This document shows, one piece after another, positions 1 to 6,079 of a stretch of DNA of 11,633 nt (positions within the stretch are counted from its first letter, which is position 1; each line of letters opens with the position of its first letter). The notes below the pieces were generated by a model. It ran no database searches and had not been told where the DNA came from. It worked only from the letters and a program-made list of their open reading frames with translations. Origin of the DNA: Clostridia bacterium (GTDB lineage: Bacteria > Bacillota > Clostridia > TANB77 > CAG-508); assembly GCA_900752095.1 (NCBI GenBank), contig CAADUD010000106.1, positions 1 through 11,633 on the forward strand, in the 5' to 3' direction. The position numbers were made by a program, and so were the translations under genes.

Positions 1-126
1 CATACGGATTTTACCAGAAACGTGAGCTATTAATTGATGACCATTTTCTAATTCTACTTTAAAATTTGTATTTGGTAATGCTTCTACAACAGTACCCTCT
101 ACTTCTATAACATCCTCTTTTGACAT
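1..126 (-). CDS. infA: Translation initiation factor IF-1 (partial, 5' end only)
   Basis: IF-1 binds the A site of the 30S subunit and works with IF-2 and IF-3 during translation initiation in the cytoplasm. I translated this stretch by hand. It reads MSKEDVIEVEGTVVEALPN and continues with the S1/OB-fold core FKVELENGHQ...AHVSGKIRM, which is the classic IF-1 N-terminus. Forty-two codons are present. The family is about 72 residues long, so the C-terminal 30 or so lie beyond the left edge. The ATG is preceded by a strong GGAGGA site at ideal spacing. It is the last gene of the window's transcription order and is separated from map by 129 bp holding a hairpin and a possible promoter. It may therefore be partly independent of the upstream operon. 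Confidence 0.95.
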   Translation of the reverse strand, partial: MSKEDVIEVEGTVVEALPNTNFKVELENGHQLIAHVSGKIRM

Positions 127-166
127 ATATTCCTCCATATTTACTAATGAATTTTTCTTTTTTATT

Positions 167-195
167 TTTATACTTTATGTTATTTTTGTTCTTAA
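167..195 (-). promoter_or_regulatory. Candidate sigma-A-type promoter before infA
   Basis: On the minus strand TTAAGA (190-195) and TATAAA (167-172) are separated by exactly 17 bp. That is four of six matches to the -35 consensus and five of six to the -10 consensus. Transcription would begin about 30-35 nt before the infA ATG. The site lies just downstream of a hairpin, which is a sensible place for a fresh start of transcription. In AT-rich DNA such matches also occur by chance. Confidence 0.35.
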
Positions 196-200
196 AATTT

Positions 201-232
201 AGAAAAATTCAATTGTGCTACTTAGGCACAAT
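201..232 (-). terminator. Weak terminator or attenuator hairpin between map and infA
   Basis: The minus strand holds a perfect 7-bp stem, ATTGTGC / GCACAAT, around a 7-nt loop (212-232). It is followed by TGAATTTTTCT, a short T-rich tract. The stem has three G-C pairs and the T run is only five long, so read-through is likely. It may partly separate map from the infA segment. Confidence 0.4.
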
Positions 233-255
233 ATCTAATACAGTATACCTCATTT

Positions 256-1026
256 TTATAATAATGTCAATATTTTTGGCTCTTTTTCTGTAATTAAAAT
301 TGTATTTTCATAATGAGCTGCTAAAGAACCATCTTCTGTTACTATGGTCCATCCATCATCTAAAACACAAATATTAGGCTTTCCTGCCATAACCATAGGC
401 TCTACTGCTAGAGTCATACCAGGTTCTAGTCTTATTCCTTTTCCTGCTTTTCCATAGTTTGGAATTCCAGGGTCTTCATGCATTTCTTCACCAATGCCAT
501 GTCCTTGAAACTCTCTTACTACATTGTATCCATTTTTTTCTACAAATTCTCCAATAGCATGAGAAATGTCACCAATACGATTTCCTTTTACTGCATATTG
601 GATTCCTTCAAAAAAGGCTTGTTTTGTAACATCCACTAATCTTTGCTTTTCTTTACTTGCTTCTCCTACAATAAAAGTTCTTGCAGCATCCCCATGAAAT
701 CCATTTTTATATACTACTAAGTCAATGCTTACCACATCACCATCACGGATAACCACTTTGTTAGATGGAATTCCGTGGATCACTTCATCATTAATAGAAA
801 CACATAAAGTTCCTGGAAAAGCAGGTACTCCCTTTTCTCCACTTGGATACCCTTTTTGTGCAGGTATGGCATTATATTGCCTAATAATTTTTTCTGCAAA
901 ATGATCTAAATCCATTGTAGTAAAACCTGGTCTGATGTATTTTTCAAGTTCTTGATAAACAATGGCAGTAATTTTGCATGCCTCTTCCATTTTTTCTATT
1001 TCTTTTTGAGATTTAATTGTTACCAA
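256..1026 (-). CDS. map: Methionine aminopeptidase, type I
   Basis: This cytosolic metalloenzyme removes the initiator Met from new proteins after deformylation. The 256-residue length is normal for a type Ia enzyme. All five metal ligands of the pita-bread fold are visible: D102 (SIDLV), D113 (HGDAART), H176 (GHGIG), E209 (VEP) and E240 (HYENT). H84 in the IHG motif is the usual catalytic-site His. There is no N-terminal zinc-finger extension. The start is TTG at 1026, because an AAGGAAG site lies 8 nt before it and no ATG is nearby. It follows adk by 55 bp, as in many Bacillota. The KOW-domain gene that often follows map in this group is not present here. Confidence 0.97.
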   Translation of the reverse strand: MVTIKSQKEIEKMEEACKITAIVYQELEKYIRPGFTTMDLDHFAEKIIRQYNAIPAQKGYPSGEKGVPAFPGTLCVSINDEVIHGIPSNKVVIRDGDVVSIDLVVYKNGFHGDAARTFIVGEASKEKQRLVDVTKQAFFEGIQYAVKGNRIGDISHAIGEFVEKNGYNVVREFQGHGIGEEMHEDPGIPNYGKAGKGIRLEPGMTLAVEPMVMAGKPNICVLDDGWTIVTEDGSLAAHYENTILITEKEPKILTLL

Positions 1027-1034
1027 TTTTCTTA

Positions 1035-1041
1035 CTTCCTT
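1035..1041 (-). promoter_or_regulatory. Ribosome-binding site deciding the TTG start of map
   Basis: AAGGAAG on the minus strand ends 8 nt before the TTG at 1026. No in-frame ATG or GTG competes with it, so it fixes the non-ATG start. Confidence 0.7.
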
Positions 1042-1081
1042 TTTATTTTATCAACATTTTAAGTTTTTTCTAAAAATATTT

Positions 1082-1747
1082 TTAATGTTTTATCATTTTC
1101 AAAATCTTATTTACTACTTGCTCAGAAGCATTTTCCGCCGTTGCATCTTCTGGTTCAATGCAAACAAGTACTCCTTTTTCTTGATAATAAGAAATAAGAT
1201 TTTTTGCATTTTTTCTATATACCTCTAATCTATTTTGAATTGTTTCTTTATTGTCATCTGTTCTAGTAACCAATGTAGAACCACAAACATCACAAATACC
1301 TTCTACCTTTGGTGGTTTAAATTTGGTATTATAAATTGCTCCACAATCTTTGTTAGAACAAGTTGCTCTATGTAATATTCTATCAATAATAACATCATCT
1401 GGTATTACTAATTCTGGTACAATATCTACTTTCTTTGCTTGTTTTTTTAATATTTCATCTAATGCTTTAGCTTGTTCCAAAGTTCTTGGAAATCCATCTA
1501 AAATAACACCATTTTGTGCATCTTCCCAAGCTAATCTATCTTCTACTATACGGATTGTCACTTCATCTGGAACAAGTTGTCCTTTGGAAATGTAGGAATT
1601 TACCAATTTTCCAAGTTCTGTTTCCTTTTTAATTTGTTCACGAAACATATCCCCTGTAGAAATATGTGGTAAATTTGTTCTTTTTGATAATATTTTAGCA
1701 GTAGTTCCTTTTCCGCTTCCCGGAGCTCCTAACATAACAATATACAT
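1082..1747 (-). CDS. adk: Adenylate kinase (zinc-LID type)
   Basis: Adk interconverts ATP + AMP and 2 ADP in the cytosol. The 221-residue protein has the P-loop GAPGSGKGT (7-15), the AMP-site motif STGDMFR (30-36) and DGFPRT (84-89). Its long LID domain carries four Cys (130, 135, 152, 155), the Gram-positive zinc-binding arrangement. The first Cys pair is spaced CX4C (CSNKDC) rather than the usual CX2C. The start at 1747 is chosen because MYIVMLGAPG matches family N-termini and an AAGGGAG site precedes it. An in-frame ATG at 1771 would add eight residues and would swallow that site. It lies between secY and map. The 78-bp leader from secY holds a strong hairpin. Confidence 0.97.
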   Translation of the reverse strand: MYIVMLGAPGSGKGTTAKILSKRTNLPHISTGDMFREQIKKETELGKLVNSYISKGQLVPDEVTIRIVEDRLAWEDAQNGVILDGFPRTLEQAKALDEILKKQAKKVDIVPELVIPDDVIIDRILHRATCSNKDCGAIYNTKFKPPKVEGICDVCGSTLVTRTDDNKETIQNRLEVYRKNAKNLISYYQEKGVLVCIEPEDATAENASEQVVNKILKMIKH

Positions 1748-1755
1748 TTTTAGTT

Positions 1756-1762
1756 CTCCCTT
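1756..1762 (-). promoter_or_regulatory. Ribosome-binding site selecting the adk start
   Basis: AAGGGAG on the minus strand ends 8 nt before the ATG at 1747. It lies inside the frame if the upstream ATG at 1771 were used, so it favours the shorter protein. Confidence 0.7.
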
Positions 1763-1774
1763 CCATAGCATTTT

Positions 1775-1803
1775 GGACGAACTAGTAAATTTACTGTCCG
1801 TCC
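1775..1803 (-). promoter_or_regulatory. Strong hairpin in the adk leader (secY-adk gap)
   Basis: GGACGGACAGTA pairs with TACTAGTTCGTCC across an AATT loop. This gives 12 pairs, one of them G-U, with a single bulged A. No U tract follows in the direction of transcription, so it is not an intrinsic terminator. It ends about 12 nt before the adk ribosome-binding site. It could be a processing or mRNA-stability element or an RNA control structure. The function is inference. Confidence 0.55.
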
Positions 1804-1825
1804 GAATTTGCTTATTATTTTTATT

Positions 1826-3151
1826 TTAATCTAAAAATCCTTTATAATGTCTCATAACAAGTAAAGATTCTAATTGTTGTACCATCTCAAGTGCTACACC
1901 TACAACAATTAAAATAGATGTTCCACCAAATGCTAAGTTTACATTTGGTACAAATCTTACAAGCATTGGTAAAATAGCAATTAATGCTAAGAACAATCCT
2001 CCAAACCACAACAATTTCGACATAACAGATGATAAATATTGTGCAGTTGGTTTTCCAGCTCTAATTCCTGGAATAAATCCTCCATTTTTCTTAATATTAT
2101 TTGCCACTTCTGCTGGATTAAATGTTGCATAAGTATAAAAGAATGTAAATCCTAGGATTAGTAATAAATATACAATTGCGTTTGCAATCGTGTAGCCCAC
2201 TGGCACAGCAGAAGATGATGTTGCAATTGAGAAATTATAAATTACTGCCCAGAATCCACTTTGACTTGCTATATCCGGTATAAACATTTGAATAATCATA
2301 GCAGGAAATGTCATAAAAGAAGATGCAAAAATGATTGGCATAACTCCAGCCATTGCTAGTTTTAATGGGATATGTGTATTTTGTGCACCTACCATTTTTC
2401 TTCCTACTACTTTTTTAGCATATTGCACAGGAATTCTTCTTTCTGCTTGTTGTACAAATACAACACCTGCAATTAAGACAATTGCACCAATAATAATACC
2501 TAAAGCAGTTAATAGACCTGTCGTACTAAATGCTCCTGTTCCAAGAATTAAATTCCAAATCATAGTAACAGCACCTGGTAAACCAGAAATAATACCCACA
2601 AAGATAATCATAGAAATACCATTTCCAATACCTTTATTTGTAATTTGTTCTCCTAACCACATTAAAAGTGCTGTACCTGTCATTAGAGAAAGTACTACTG
2701 TAAAACCAGTTAAGAAACCATCTCCAACGAAAATTCCAGAAGATTTGTAAGATAGATATAATCCAACACCTTCTATTAAAGCAAGAACTATGGTTAATAG
2801 TTTGGTATATCTATTCATTTTATTTCTACCTTCTTCTCCACCTTCCTTCATAAGTCTTTCTAAAGAAGGTATTACCATTCCTAATAATTGAATAACGATA
2901 GAAGCTGTAATGTATGGTGTAATTGACATTGCAAAAATGGAAAACCTTGAAAAAGCTCCACCTGAAATTAAGTCAATTAAACCTGCCATTCCATTAGTAG
3001 AATTAGACATTGCTTCGTTTAAAGCCACGGTATCTACCCCCGGAATGGTAATAAAACAGCCAAATCTAAAAATAACAATTAAAAGCAAAGTATATAAAAT
3101 TCTTTTTCTAACATCTGGTGTTTTAAATGCATTTACTATTGTTTTAAACAT
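1826..3151 (-). CDS. secY: Protein translocase channel subunit SecY
   Basis: SecY forms the membrane channel that, with SecE, SecG and the SecA motor, exports or inserts proteins. The 441 residues carry about ten hydrophobic membrane segments. The first is near 18-36, followed by the plug/TM2 stretch around GLIDLISGGAF (57-67). The cytosolic loop QAERRIPVQYAKK (235-247) and the SecA- and ribosome-contacting loop NPAEVANNIKKNGG..IPGIR (345-364, with conserved R364) are both present. The short tail HYKGFLD is typical of Gram-positives. The start ATG shares one base with the rplO stop (TAATG), and GAGGTGAT lies just upstream, so translation is probably coupled to rplO. Length and motifs are complete with nothing missing. 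Confidence 0.98.
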   Translation of the reverse strand: MFKTIVNAFKTPDVRKRILYTLLLIVIFRFGCFITIPGVDTVALNEAMSNSTNGMAGLIDLISGGAFSRFSIFAMSITPYITASIVIQLLGMVIPSLERLMKEGGEEGRNKMNRYTKLLTIVLALIEGVGLYLSYKSSGIFVGDGFLTGFTVVLSLMTGTALLMWLGEQITNKGIGNGISMIIFVGIISGLPGAVTMIWNLILGTGAFSTTGLLTALGIIIGAIVLIAGVVFVQQAERRIPVQYAKKVVGRKMVGAQNTHIPLKLAMAGVMPIIFASSFMTFPAMIIQMFIPDIASQSGFWAVIYNFSIATSSSAVPVGYTIANAIVYLLLILGFTFFYTYATFNPAEVANNIKKNGGFIPGIRAGKPTAQYLSSVMSKLLWFGGLFLALIAILPMLVRFVPNVNLAFGGTSILIVVGVALEMVQQLESLLVMRHYKGFLD

Positions 3152-3585
3152 TAAATCACCTCAGCCTTTCCTCCTAAAGCTTCAATTTTTTCTTTTGCGG
3201 CTTTAGTAATTTTTACGGCTTTTACATTTACTTTTTTATTTAAGTTACCTGTAGCAAGAATCACAATACCATCATTAACTTTTCGAATAATTCCATCTTC
3301 GATTAAGCTTTCAGCAGTAATATCTTCTTTGCTTGATTTATTAAGCATGGTAAGTGTTACTTCTGTGTAATTTTTTGCATGAATGTTAGTAAATCCTCTT
3401 TTTGGTAATCTTCTATATAATGGAGTTTGACCACCTTCAAATCCACGTCTTACTCCTCCACCACTTCTTGCTTTTTGTCCTTTATGTCCTCTTCCAGAGG
3501 TTTTTCCAAGACCTGAACCTACACCGCGACCCACTCTTGTTCTTGTTTTTATTTTTTGTGCTGGTTTTAATTCGTCTAATTTCAT
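3151..3585 (-). CDS. rplO: 50S ribosomal protein L15
   Basis: L15 is a late-assembly protein of the large subunit that binds 23S rRNA through a long extended N-terminal arm. The 144-residue product begins MKLDELKPAQ, then has the Gly/Arg-rich arm VGRGVGSGLGKTSGRGHKGQ (18-37), the signature FEGGQTPLYRRLPKRGF (49-65), and a globular tail ending EKIEALGGKAEVI. I chose ATG at 3585 because L15 proteins start at this point. A GTG four codons upstream (3597) is only 1 nt from the AGGAGG core and is unlikely. Spacing from AGGAGG to the ATG is long, about 13 nt. Only a short gap separates it from rpsE, so rpmD, normally between them, is absent. It overlaps secY by one base. Confidence 0.96.
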   Translation of the reverse strand: MKLDELKPAQKIKTRTRVGRGVGSGLGKTSGRGHKGQKARSGGGVRRGFEGGQTPLYRRLPKRGFTNIHAKNYTEVTLTMLNKSSKEDITAESLIEDGIIRKVNDGIVILATGNLNKKVNVKAVKITKAAKEKIEALGGKAEVI

Positions 3586-3622
3586 TTTGTAATTCACACC
3601 TCCTATTTTAATTTTTTTCTTT

Positions 3623-4114
3623 TTATAAAATTTCTGCTACTGTTTTGCCTCTTTTTTTAGCAATTTGTTCTGCAGTTTTCATACTTTTTAGTCCTTGTAA
3701 TGTTGCGTAAACAACGTTTCTAGGATTATTGGTTCCTATTACTTTTGTTCTAATATCTTTATACCCTGCAAGTTCCAATACTGGTCTTACGCTACCTCCA
3801 GCAATAACTCCAGTACCTTCTGTTGCTGGTTTTAAAACAACATTAGCGCTTCCAAATTTTCCTACATATTCATGTGGAATAGTTGTTCCTACTACCGGAA
3901 CTTCTATTAAATTCTTCTTTGCTTCTTCAATTGCTTTTTTTATAGCATCTGGAACTTCAGCAGCTTTTCCATTTCCTACACCAATATGTCCATTTTCGTC
4001 ACCAACAACAACAACAGCACTAAATCTAAAAGTTCTACCACCTTTTACAACTTTAGCAACTCTATTAATTGCAACTACTTTTTCTTTTAATTCTGATGTA
4101 TTTTCTGATTGCAC
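3623..4114 (-). CDS. rpsE: 30S ribosomal protein S5
   Basis: S5 lies at the back of the 30S subunit, where it supports decoding accuracy and mRNA helicase activity at the entry tunnel. The 163 residues show the S5 double-stranded-RNA-binding fold (about 11-74), with the loop VVKGGRTFRFSA (22-33) where ram and spectinomycin-resistance changes occur in other bacteria. The C-terminal domain has PATEGTGVIAGGSVRPVLELAG (96-117). The start is GTG at 4114, fixed by AAGGAGGG 7-9 nt upstream. There is no alternative ATG before residue 145. It follows rplR by 27 bp. Confidence 0.97.
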   Translation of the reverse strand: MQSENTSELKEKVVAINRVAKVVKGGRTFRFSAVVVVGDENGHIGVGNGKAAEVPDAIKKAIEEAKKNLIEVPVVGTTIPHEYVGKFGSANVVLKPATEGTGVIAGGSVRPVLELAGYKDIRTKVIGTNNPRNVVYATLQGLKSMKTAEQIAKKRGKTVAEIL

Positions 4115-4122
4115 TTTATTTT

Positions 4123-4130
4123 CCCTCCTT
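4123..4130 (-). promoter_or_regulatory. Ribosome-binding site deciding the GTG start of rpsE
   Basis: AAGGAGGG on the minus strand stands about 8 nt before the GTG at 4114. It is near-perfect against the 16S tail and supports a GTG start in the absence of any nearby in-frame ATG. Confidence 0.75.
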
Positions 4131-4141
4131 AATCTACTTTT

Positions 4142-4501
4142 TTAGAATACAAGACCTGCTTCTCTTGCAGCTTCTGCTAATTCTTTTACGACACCATGAT
4201 AAATATATCCACCTCTGTCAAAAACAACTTCTTTAATATTTTTTTCTAAAGCTCTTTTTGCAATTAAGGCTCCCACTTCTTTTGCAGCTTGTTTATTAGC
4301 ATGTTTTTCTTTTACTTCTTTATCTAAAGTAGAAGCTGCTACTAAAGTATTTGCTGCAACATCATCAATTATTTGAACATAAAGATTGTTATTACTTCTA
4401 AAAATACATAATCTTGGACGCTCTAGAGTTCCAGAAATTTTATTACGCACTCTTGTATGTCTTCTCTTTCTTTCTTCTTTTCTATTGATTTTCTTAATCA
4501 T
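4142..4501 (-). CDS. rplR: 50S ribosomal protein L18
   Basis: L18 binds 5S rRNA and helps dock it, with L5, into the central protuberance. The 119-residue product begins MIKKINRKEERKRRHTRVRNK, a basic arm typical of the family. It has RPRLCIFRSNNNLYVQIIDD (28-47) and ends with the signature FDRGGYIYHGVVKELAEAAREAGLVF (94-119). The frame stays open upstream to a GTG at 4564. However, AAAGGAG sits six bases before the ATG at 4501 and homologues start there, so the longer form is rejected. The 183-bp leader is unusually long for this operon and carries two inverted-repeat structures, one ending right beside the ribosome-binding site. Confidence 0.97.
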   Translation of the reverse strand: MIKKINRKEERKRRHTRVRNKISGTLERPRLCIFRSNNNLYVQIIDDVAANTLVAASTLDKEVKEKHANKQAAKEVGALIAKRALEKNIKEVVFDRGGYIYHGVVKELAEAAREAGLVF

Positions 4502-4507
4502 CCTTTT

Positions 4508-4514
4508 CTCCTTT
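4508..4514 (-). promoter_or_regulatory. Ribosome-binding site selecting the rplR start
   Basis: AAAGGAG on the minus strand is 6 nt from the ATG at 4501. It lies only 1 nt downstream of the inverted repeat 4516-4556, so folding of that repeat could affect access to it. Confidence 0.7.
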
Positions 4515-4515
4515 C

Positions 4516-4556
4516 TACTAGTATAAATTTTTAACACATTATTTTTCATACTAGTA
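4516..4556 (-). repeat. Perfect 9-bp inverted repeat TACTAGTAT in the rplR leader
   Basis: TACTAGTAT and ATACTAGTA form a perfect 9-bp inverted repeat (4516-4524 and 4548-4556) with a 23-nt spacer. In the transcript three further A-U pairs can add to the stem past one bulged G. Each arm is itself nearly palindromic (TACTAGTA), so as DNA it could also be a two-site operator. It abuts the rplR ribosome-binding site. No T tract follows, so it is not a terminator. Confidence 0.5.
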
Positions 4557-4604
4557 ATTTTCACTTCTACTGTTTTTATTACTTTATGTCTTATCGTTTC
4601 AGTT

Positions 4605-4684
4605 AATTAGAAATTTGAAACAATTATAGCAAGGTAATCAAGCAAAAATTTTATACAAAGTTAAAAAAAGTTCAAATTCTAATT
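4605..4684. repeat. Palindromic intergenic element, rplF-rplR gap
   Basis: The arms AATTAGAAATTTGAA (4605-4619) and TTCAAATTCTAATT (4671-4684) are inverted copies differing by one extra A. They flank a 51-nt core that contains, on the plus strand, TATAGCAAGGTAATCAAGC followed by AAAAATTTTATAC. The core resembles those at 5740-5811 and, in opposite orientation, 10643-10734. The element begins directly after the rplF stop codon. I see no open frame. A miniature mobile-element remnant or a structured RNA/regulatory element is possible. This is a hand alignment in AT-rich DNA. Confidence 0.4.
4623..4631 (-). promoter_or_regulatory. Candidate extended -10 promoter element before rplR
   Basis: The minus strand reads TGCTATAAT, an exact TGnTATAAT extended -10 match. 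No good -35 box is present at 17 bp. Transcription would start about 115 nt before the rplR ATG and could act as an internal promoter for rplR-rpsE-rplO-secY-adk-map. It sits inside the palindromic element. Confidence 0.3.
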
Positions 4685-5224
4685 TTATTTTTTACCAGAT
4701 TTACCTTCCTTACGTCTAATATGTTCTTCTACATATTTAATACCTTTTCCTCTATATACTTCTGGTGGTCTTTTTGTTCTTATAACAGCAGCAGTTTGAC
4801 CAACTAATTCTTTATCAATTCCTCTTACAGTAATGTGGTTCGCATCTGCTAAATCAAATGTAATTCCTTCTGGTGGATCCATTTCTACAGGATGAGAATA
4901 TCCTAAATTCATTACTAATTGATTTCCTTTTTTCTGTGCTCTATATCCAACACCATTAATTTCTAATTCTCTTTTAAATTCATGAACAACTCCTTCAATC
5001 ATGTTATGAATTAAAGTTCTTGTTAATCCATGTAAGCTTTTATTTTCAGCTTCATCATTTGGTCTTACTACTGTAATAGTATTTCCTTCTAATGTTACCT
5101 TCATATTTTTATGAAGTTCTTTTTGTAAAGTTCCTTTTGGTCCTTTTACAGTAATATGATTTTCATTTAATGTAACTTCTACATCATCTGGTACTGTAAT
5201 AGGTTTATTTCCTATTCTTGACAT
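4685..5224 (-). CDS. rplF: 50S ribosomal protein L6
   Basis: L6 sits near the factor-binding region of the large subunit, close to the sarcin-ricin loop. The 179 residues contain the two tandem L6 repeats. Motifs include MSRIGNKPITVP at the start, HGLTRTLIHNM (65-75), NLGYSHPVE (106-114) and the C-terminal signature RPPEVYRGKGIKY (152-164), followed by a basic tail. The length is standard. The ATG has AAGGAGGG upstream with rather long spacing (about 12 nt), but the N-terminal sequence is strongly conserved. It follows rpsH by 49 bp and is followed by an unusually long structured gap. Confidence 0.98.
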   Translation of the reverse strand: MSRIGNKPITVPDDVEVTLNENHITVKGPKGTLQKELHKNMKVTLEGNTITVVRPNDEAENKSLHGLTRTLIHNMIEGVVHEFKRELEINGVGYRAQKKGNQLVMNLGYSHPVEMDPPEGITFDLADANHITVRGIDKELVGQTAAVIRTKRPPEVYRGKGIKYVEEHIRRKEGKSGKK

Positions 5225-5273
5225 GGTTTCATTTTCCCTCCTTTTTTGCTATTTCTTCTTTCTATTTTTTAAA

Positions 5274-5672
5274 TTACCATACATAAGCTAGTACTTCTCC
5301 GCCTAGTCCTTCTTTTCTTGCTTCTCTATCTGTTTTAATTCCCTTAGAAGTAGAAATTAAAGCAATTCCTAAACCATTTAAAACTTGTGGTAATTCATCT
5401 TTTTGTGCATATACTCTTAAACCTGGTTTACTAATTCTTTTTAACCCATCAATTACTCTATTTCCTTTTTCGTCATATTTTAAGGTAATACGAATAACAC
5501 CTTGGCTATTTTCGTTAATCTCTTCATAAGCAGCAATATATCCTTCTTGAAATAAGATACTAGCAATTGCCTTTTTCATATTAGATGCTGGGATATCTAC
5601 TGTTTTATGCTTTTGGCTATTTGCATTTCTAATTCTTGTTAGCATATCTGCAATTGGATCAGTTGTGTTCAA
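5274..5672 (-). CDS. rpsH: 30S ribosomal protein S8
   Basis: S8 binds the central domain of 16S rRNA (helix 21) early in 30S assembly. In enterobacteria it also represses the spc operon by binding its mRNA. The 132-residue protein has the N-terminal TDPIADMLTRIRNA (4-17), the signature LGIALISTSKG (101-111) and the conserved tail GLGGEVLAYVW. The start is TTG at 5672, required by the family N-terminus and by AAGGAGGG seven bases upstream. A TTG start on a core ribosomal gene is unusual and may tune output. A long 188-bp leader separates it from rpsN. I see no clear mimic of the S8 rRNA site, though I could not test this by folding. Confidence 0.97.
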   Translation of the reverse strand: MNTTDPIADMLTRIRNANSQKHKTVDIPASNMKKAIASILFQEGYIAAYEEINENSQGVIRITLKYDEKGNRVIDGLKRISKPGLRVYAQKDELPQVLNGLGIALISTSKGIKTDREARKEGLGGEVLAYVW

Positions 5673-5679
5673 AATAATT

Positions 5680-5687
5680 CCCTCCTT
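5680..5687 (-). promoter_or_regulatory. Ribosome-binding site deciding the TTG start of rpsH
   Basis: AAGGAGGG on the minus strand is 7 nt before the TTG at 5672. A strong site paired with a weak start codon may balance expression. Confidence 0.75.
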
Positions 5688-5739
5688 CTTAGTTTATTTA
5701 TTTTACTATTCACAATTTAATAATCTATCATTGTTTTCG

Positions 5740-5811
5740 CATTTAAATTAGTATATTGCAAGGAAAGTAAGTGAAAAATTTAAAATTATACTTTTTTGTA
5801 CTATTTAAAAG
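5740..5811. repeat. Palindromic intergenic element, rpsN-rpsH gap
   Basis: The arms CATTTAAATTAGTA (5740-5753) and TACTATTTAAAAG (5799-5811) are inverted copies with one mismatch and one inserted base. They enclose a 45-nt core with TATTGCAAGGAAAGTAAGTG, then AAAAATTT and later ATTATAC on the plus strand. The core aligns with that of 4605-4684. The surrounding 188-bp gap also has the perfect 12-bp palindrome TTCAAATTTGAA (5845-5856) just after the rpsN stop. I see no gene, tRNA or terminator in this gap. Confidence 0.35.
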
Positions 5812-5860
5812 TTTTACACGTAGTCTATCCAAGCAAAATTCCAATTCAAATTTGAAAGGA

Positions 5861-6046
5861 TTACCAACTTGCCTTTTTAACTCCTGGAATTTCTCCCTTA
5901 TGTGCTAATTCTCTAAAACAAACACGGCAAATTCCAAACTTTCTAATATAAGCATGTGGTCTACCACAAATCTTACAACGATTATATTCTCTTGTTTTAT
6001 ATTTTTGCTCCCTTTGTTGTTTTACTTTTAAAGATTTTTTAGCCAT
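5861..6046 (-). CDS. rpsN: 30S ribosomal protein S14, zinc-binding type Z
   Basis: S14 sits in the head of the 30S subunit beside S3 and S10. This is the short 61-residue form with a complete zinc ribbon: C24, C27, C40 and C43 in CKIC...CRVC. The conserved C-terminal Trp (KKASW) is present, encoded by TGG. Genomes with this form may also carry a zinc-free paralogue for zinc starvation. None is visible here. The ATG has AAAGGAG at 6-nt spacing. It lies 33 bp after rplE and before the 188-bp structured gap. Confidence 0.98.
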   Translation of the reverse strand: MAKKSLKVKQQREQKYKTREYNRCKICGRPHAYIRKFGICRVCFRELAHKGEIPGVKKASW

Positions 6047-6079
6047 GAATTTCTCCTTTCTATTCTACACTACTACTTT

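Noticed and set aside
1748..1771. Longer adk start with eight extra residues
   Set aside because: The extension swallows the AAGGGAG site, and family proteins begin at the MYIVMLGAPG position.
1775..1803. secY-adk hairpin as an intrinsic terminator of the operon
   Set aside because: No T run follows on the minus strand, and adk and map continue directly as in other Bacillota.
3586..3597. GTG at 3597 as the rplO start
   Set aside because: It is one base from the AGGAGG core, too close for initiation, and L15 proteins start at the following MKL.
4502..4564. Longer rplR start (GTG at 4564)
   Set aside because: It would translate through the inverted repeat. The ATG at 4501 has AAAGGAG at ideal spacing and matches L18 N-termini.
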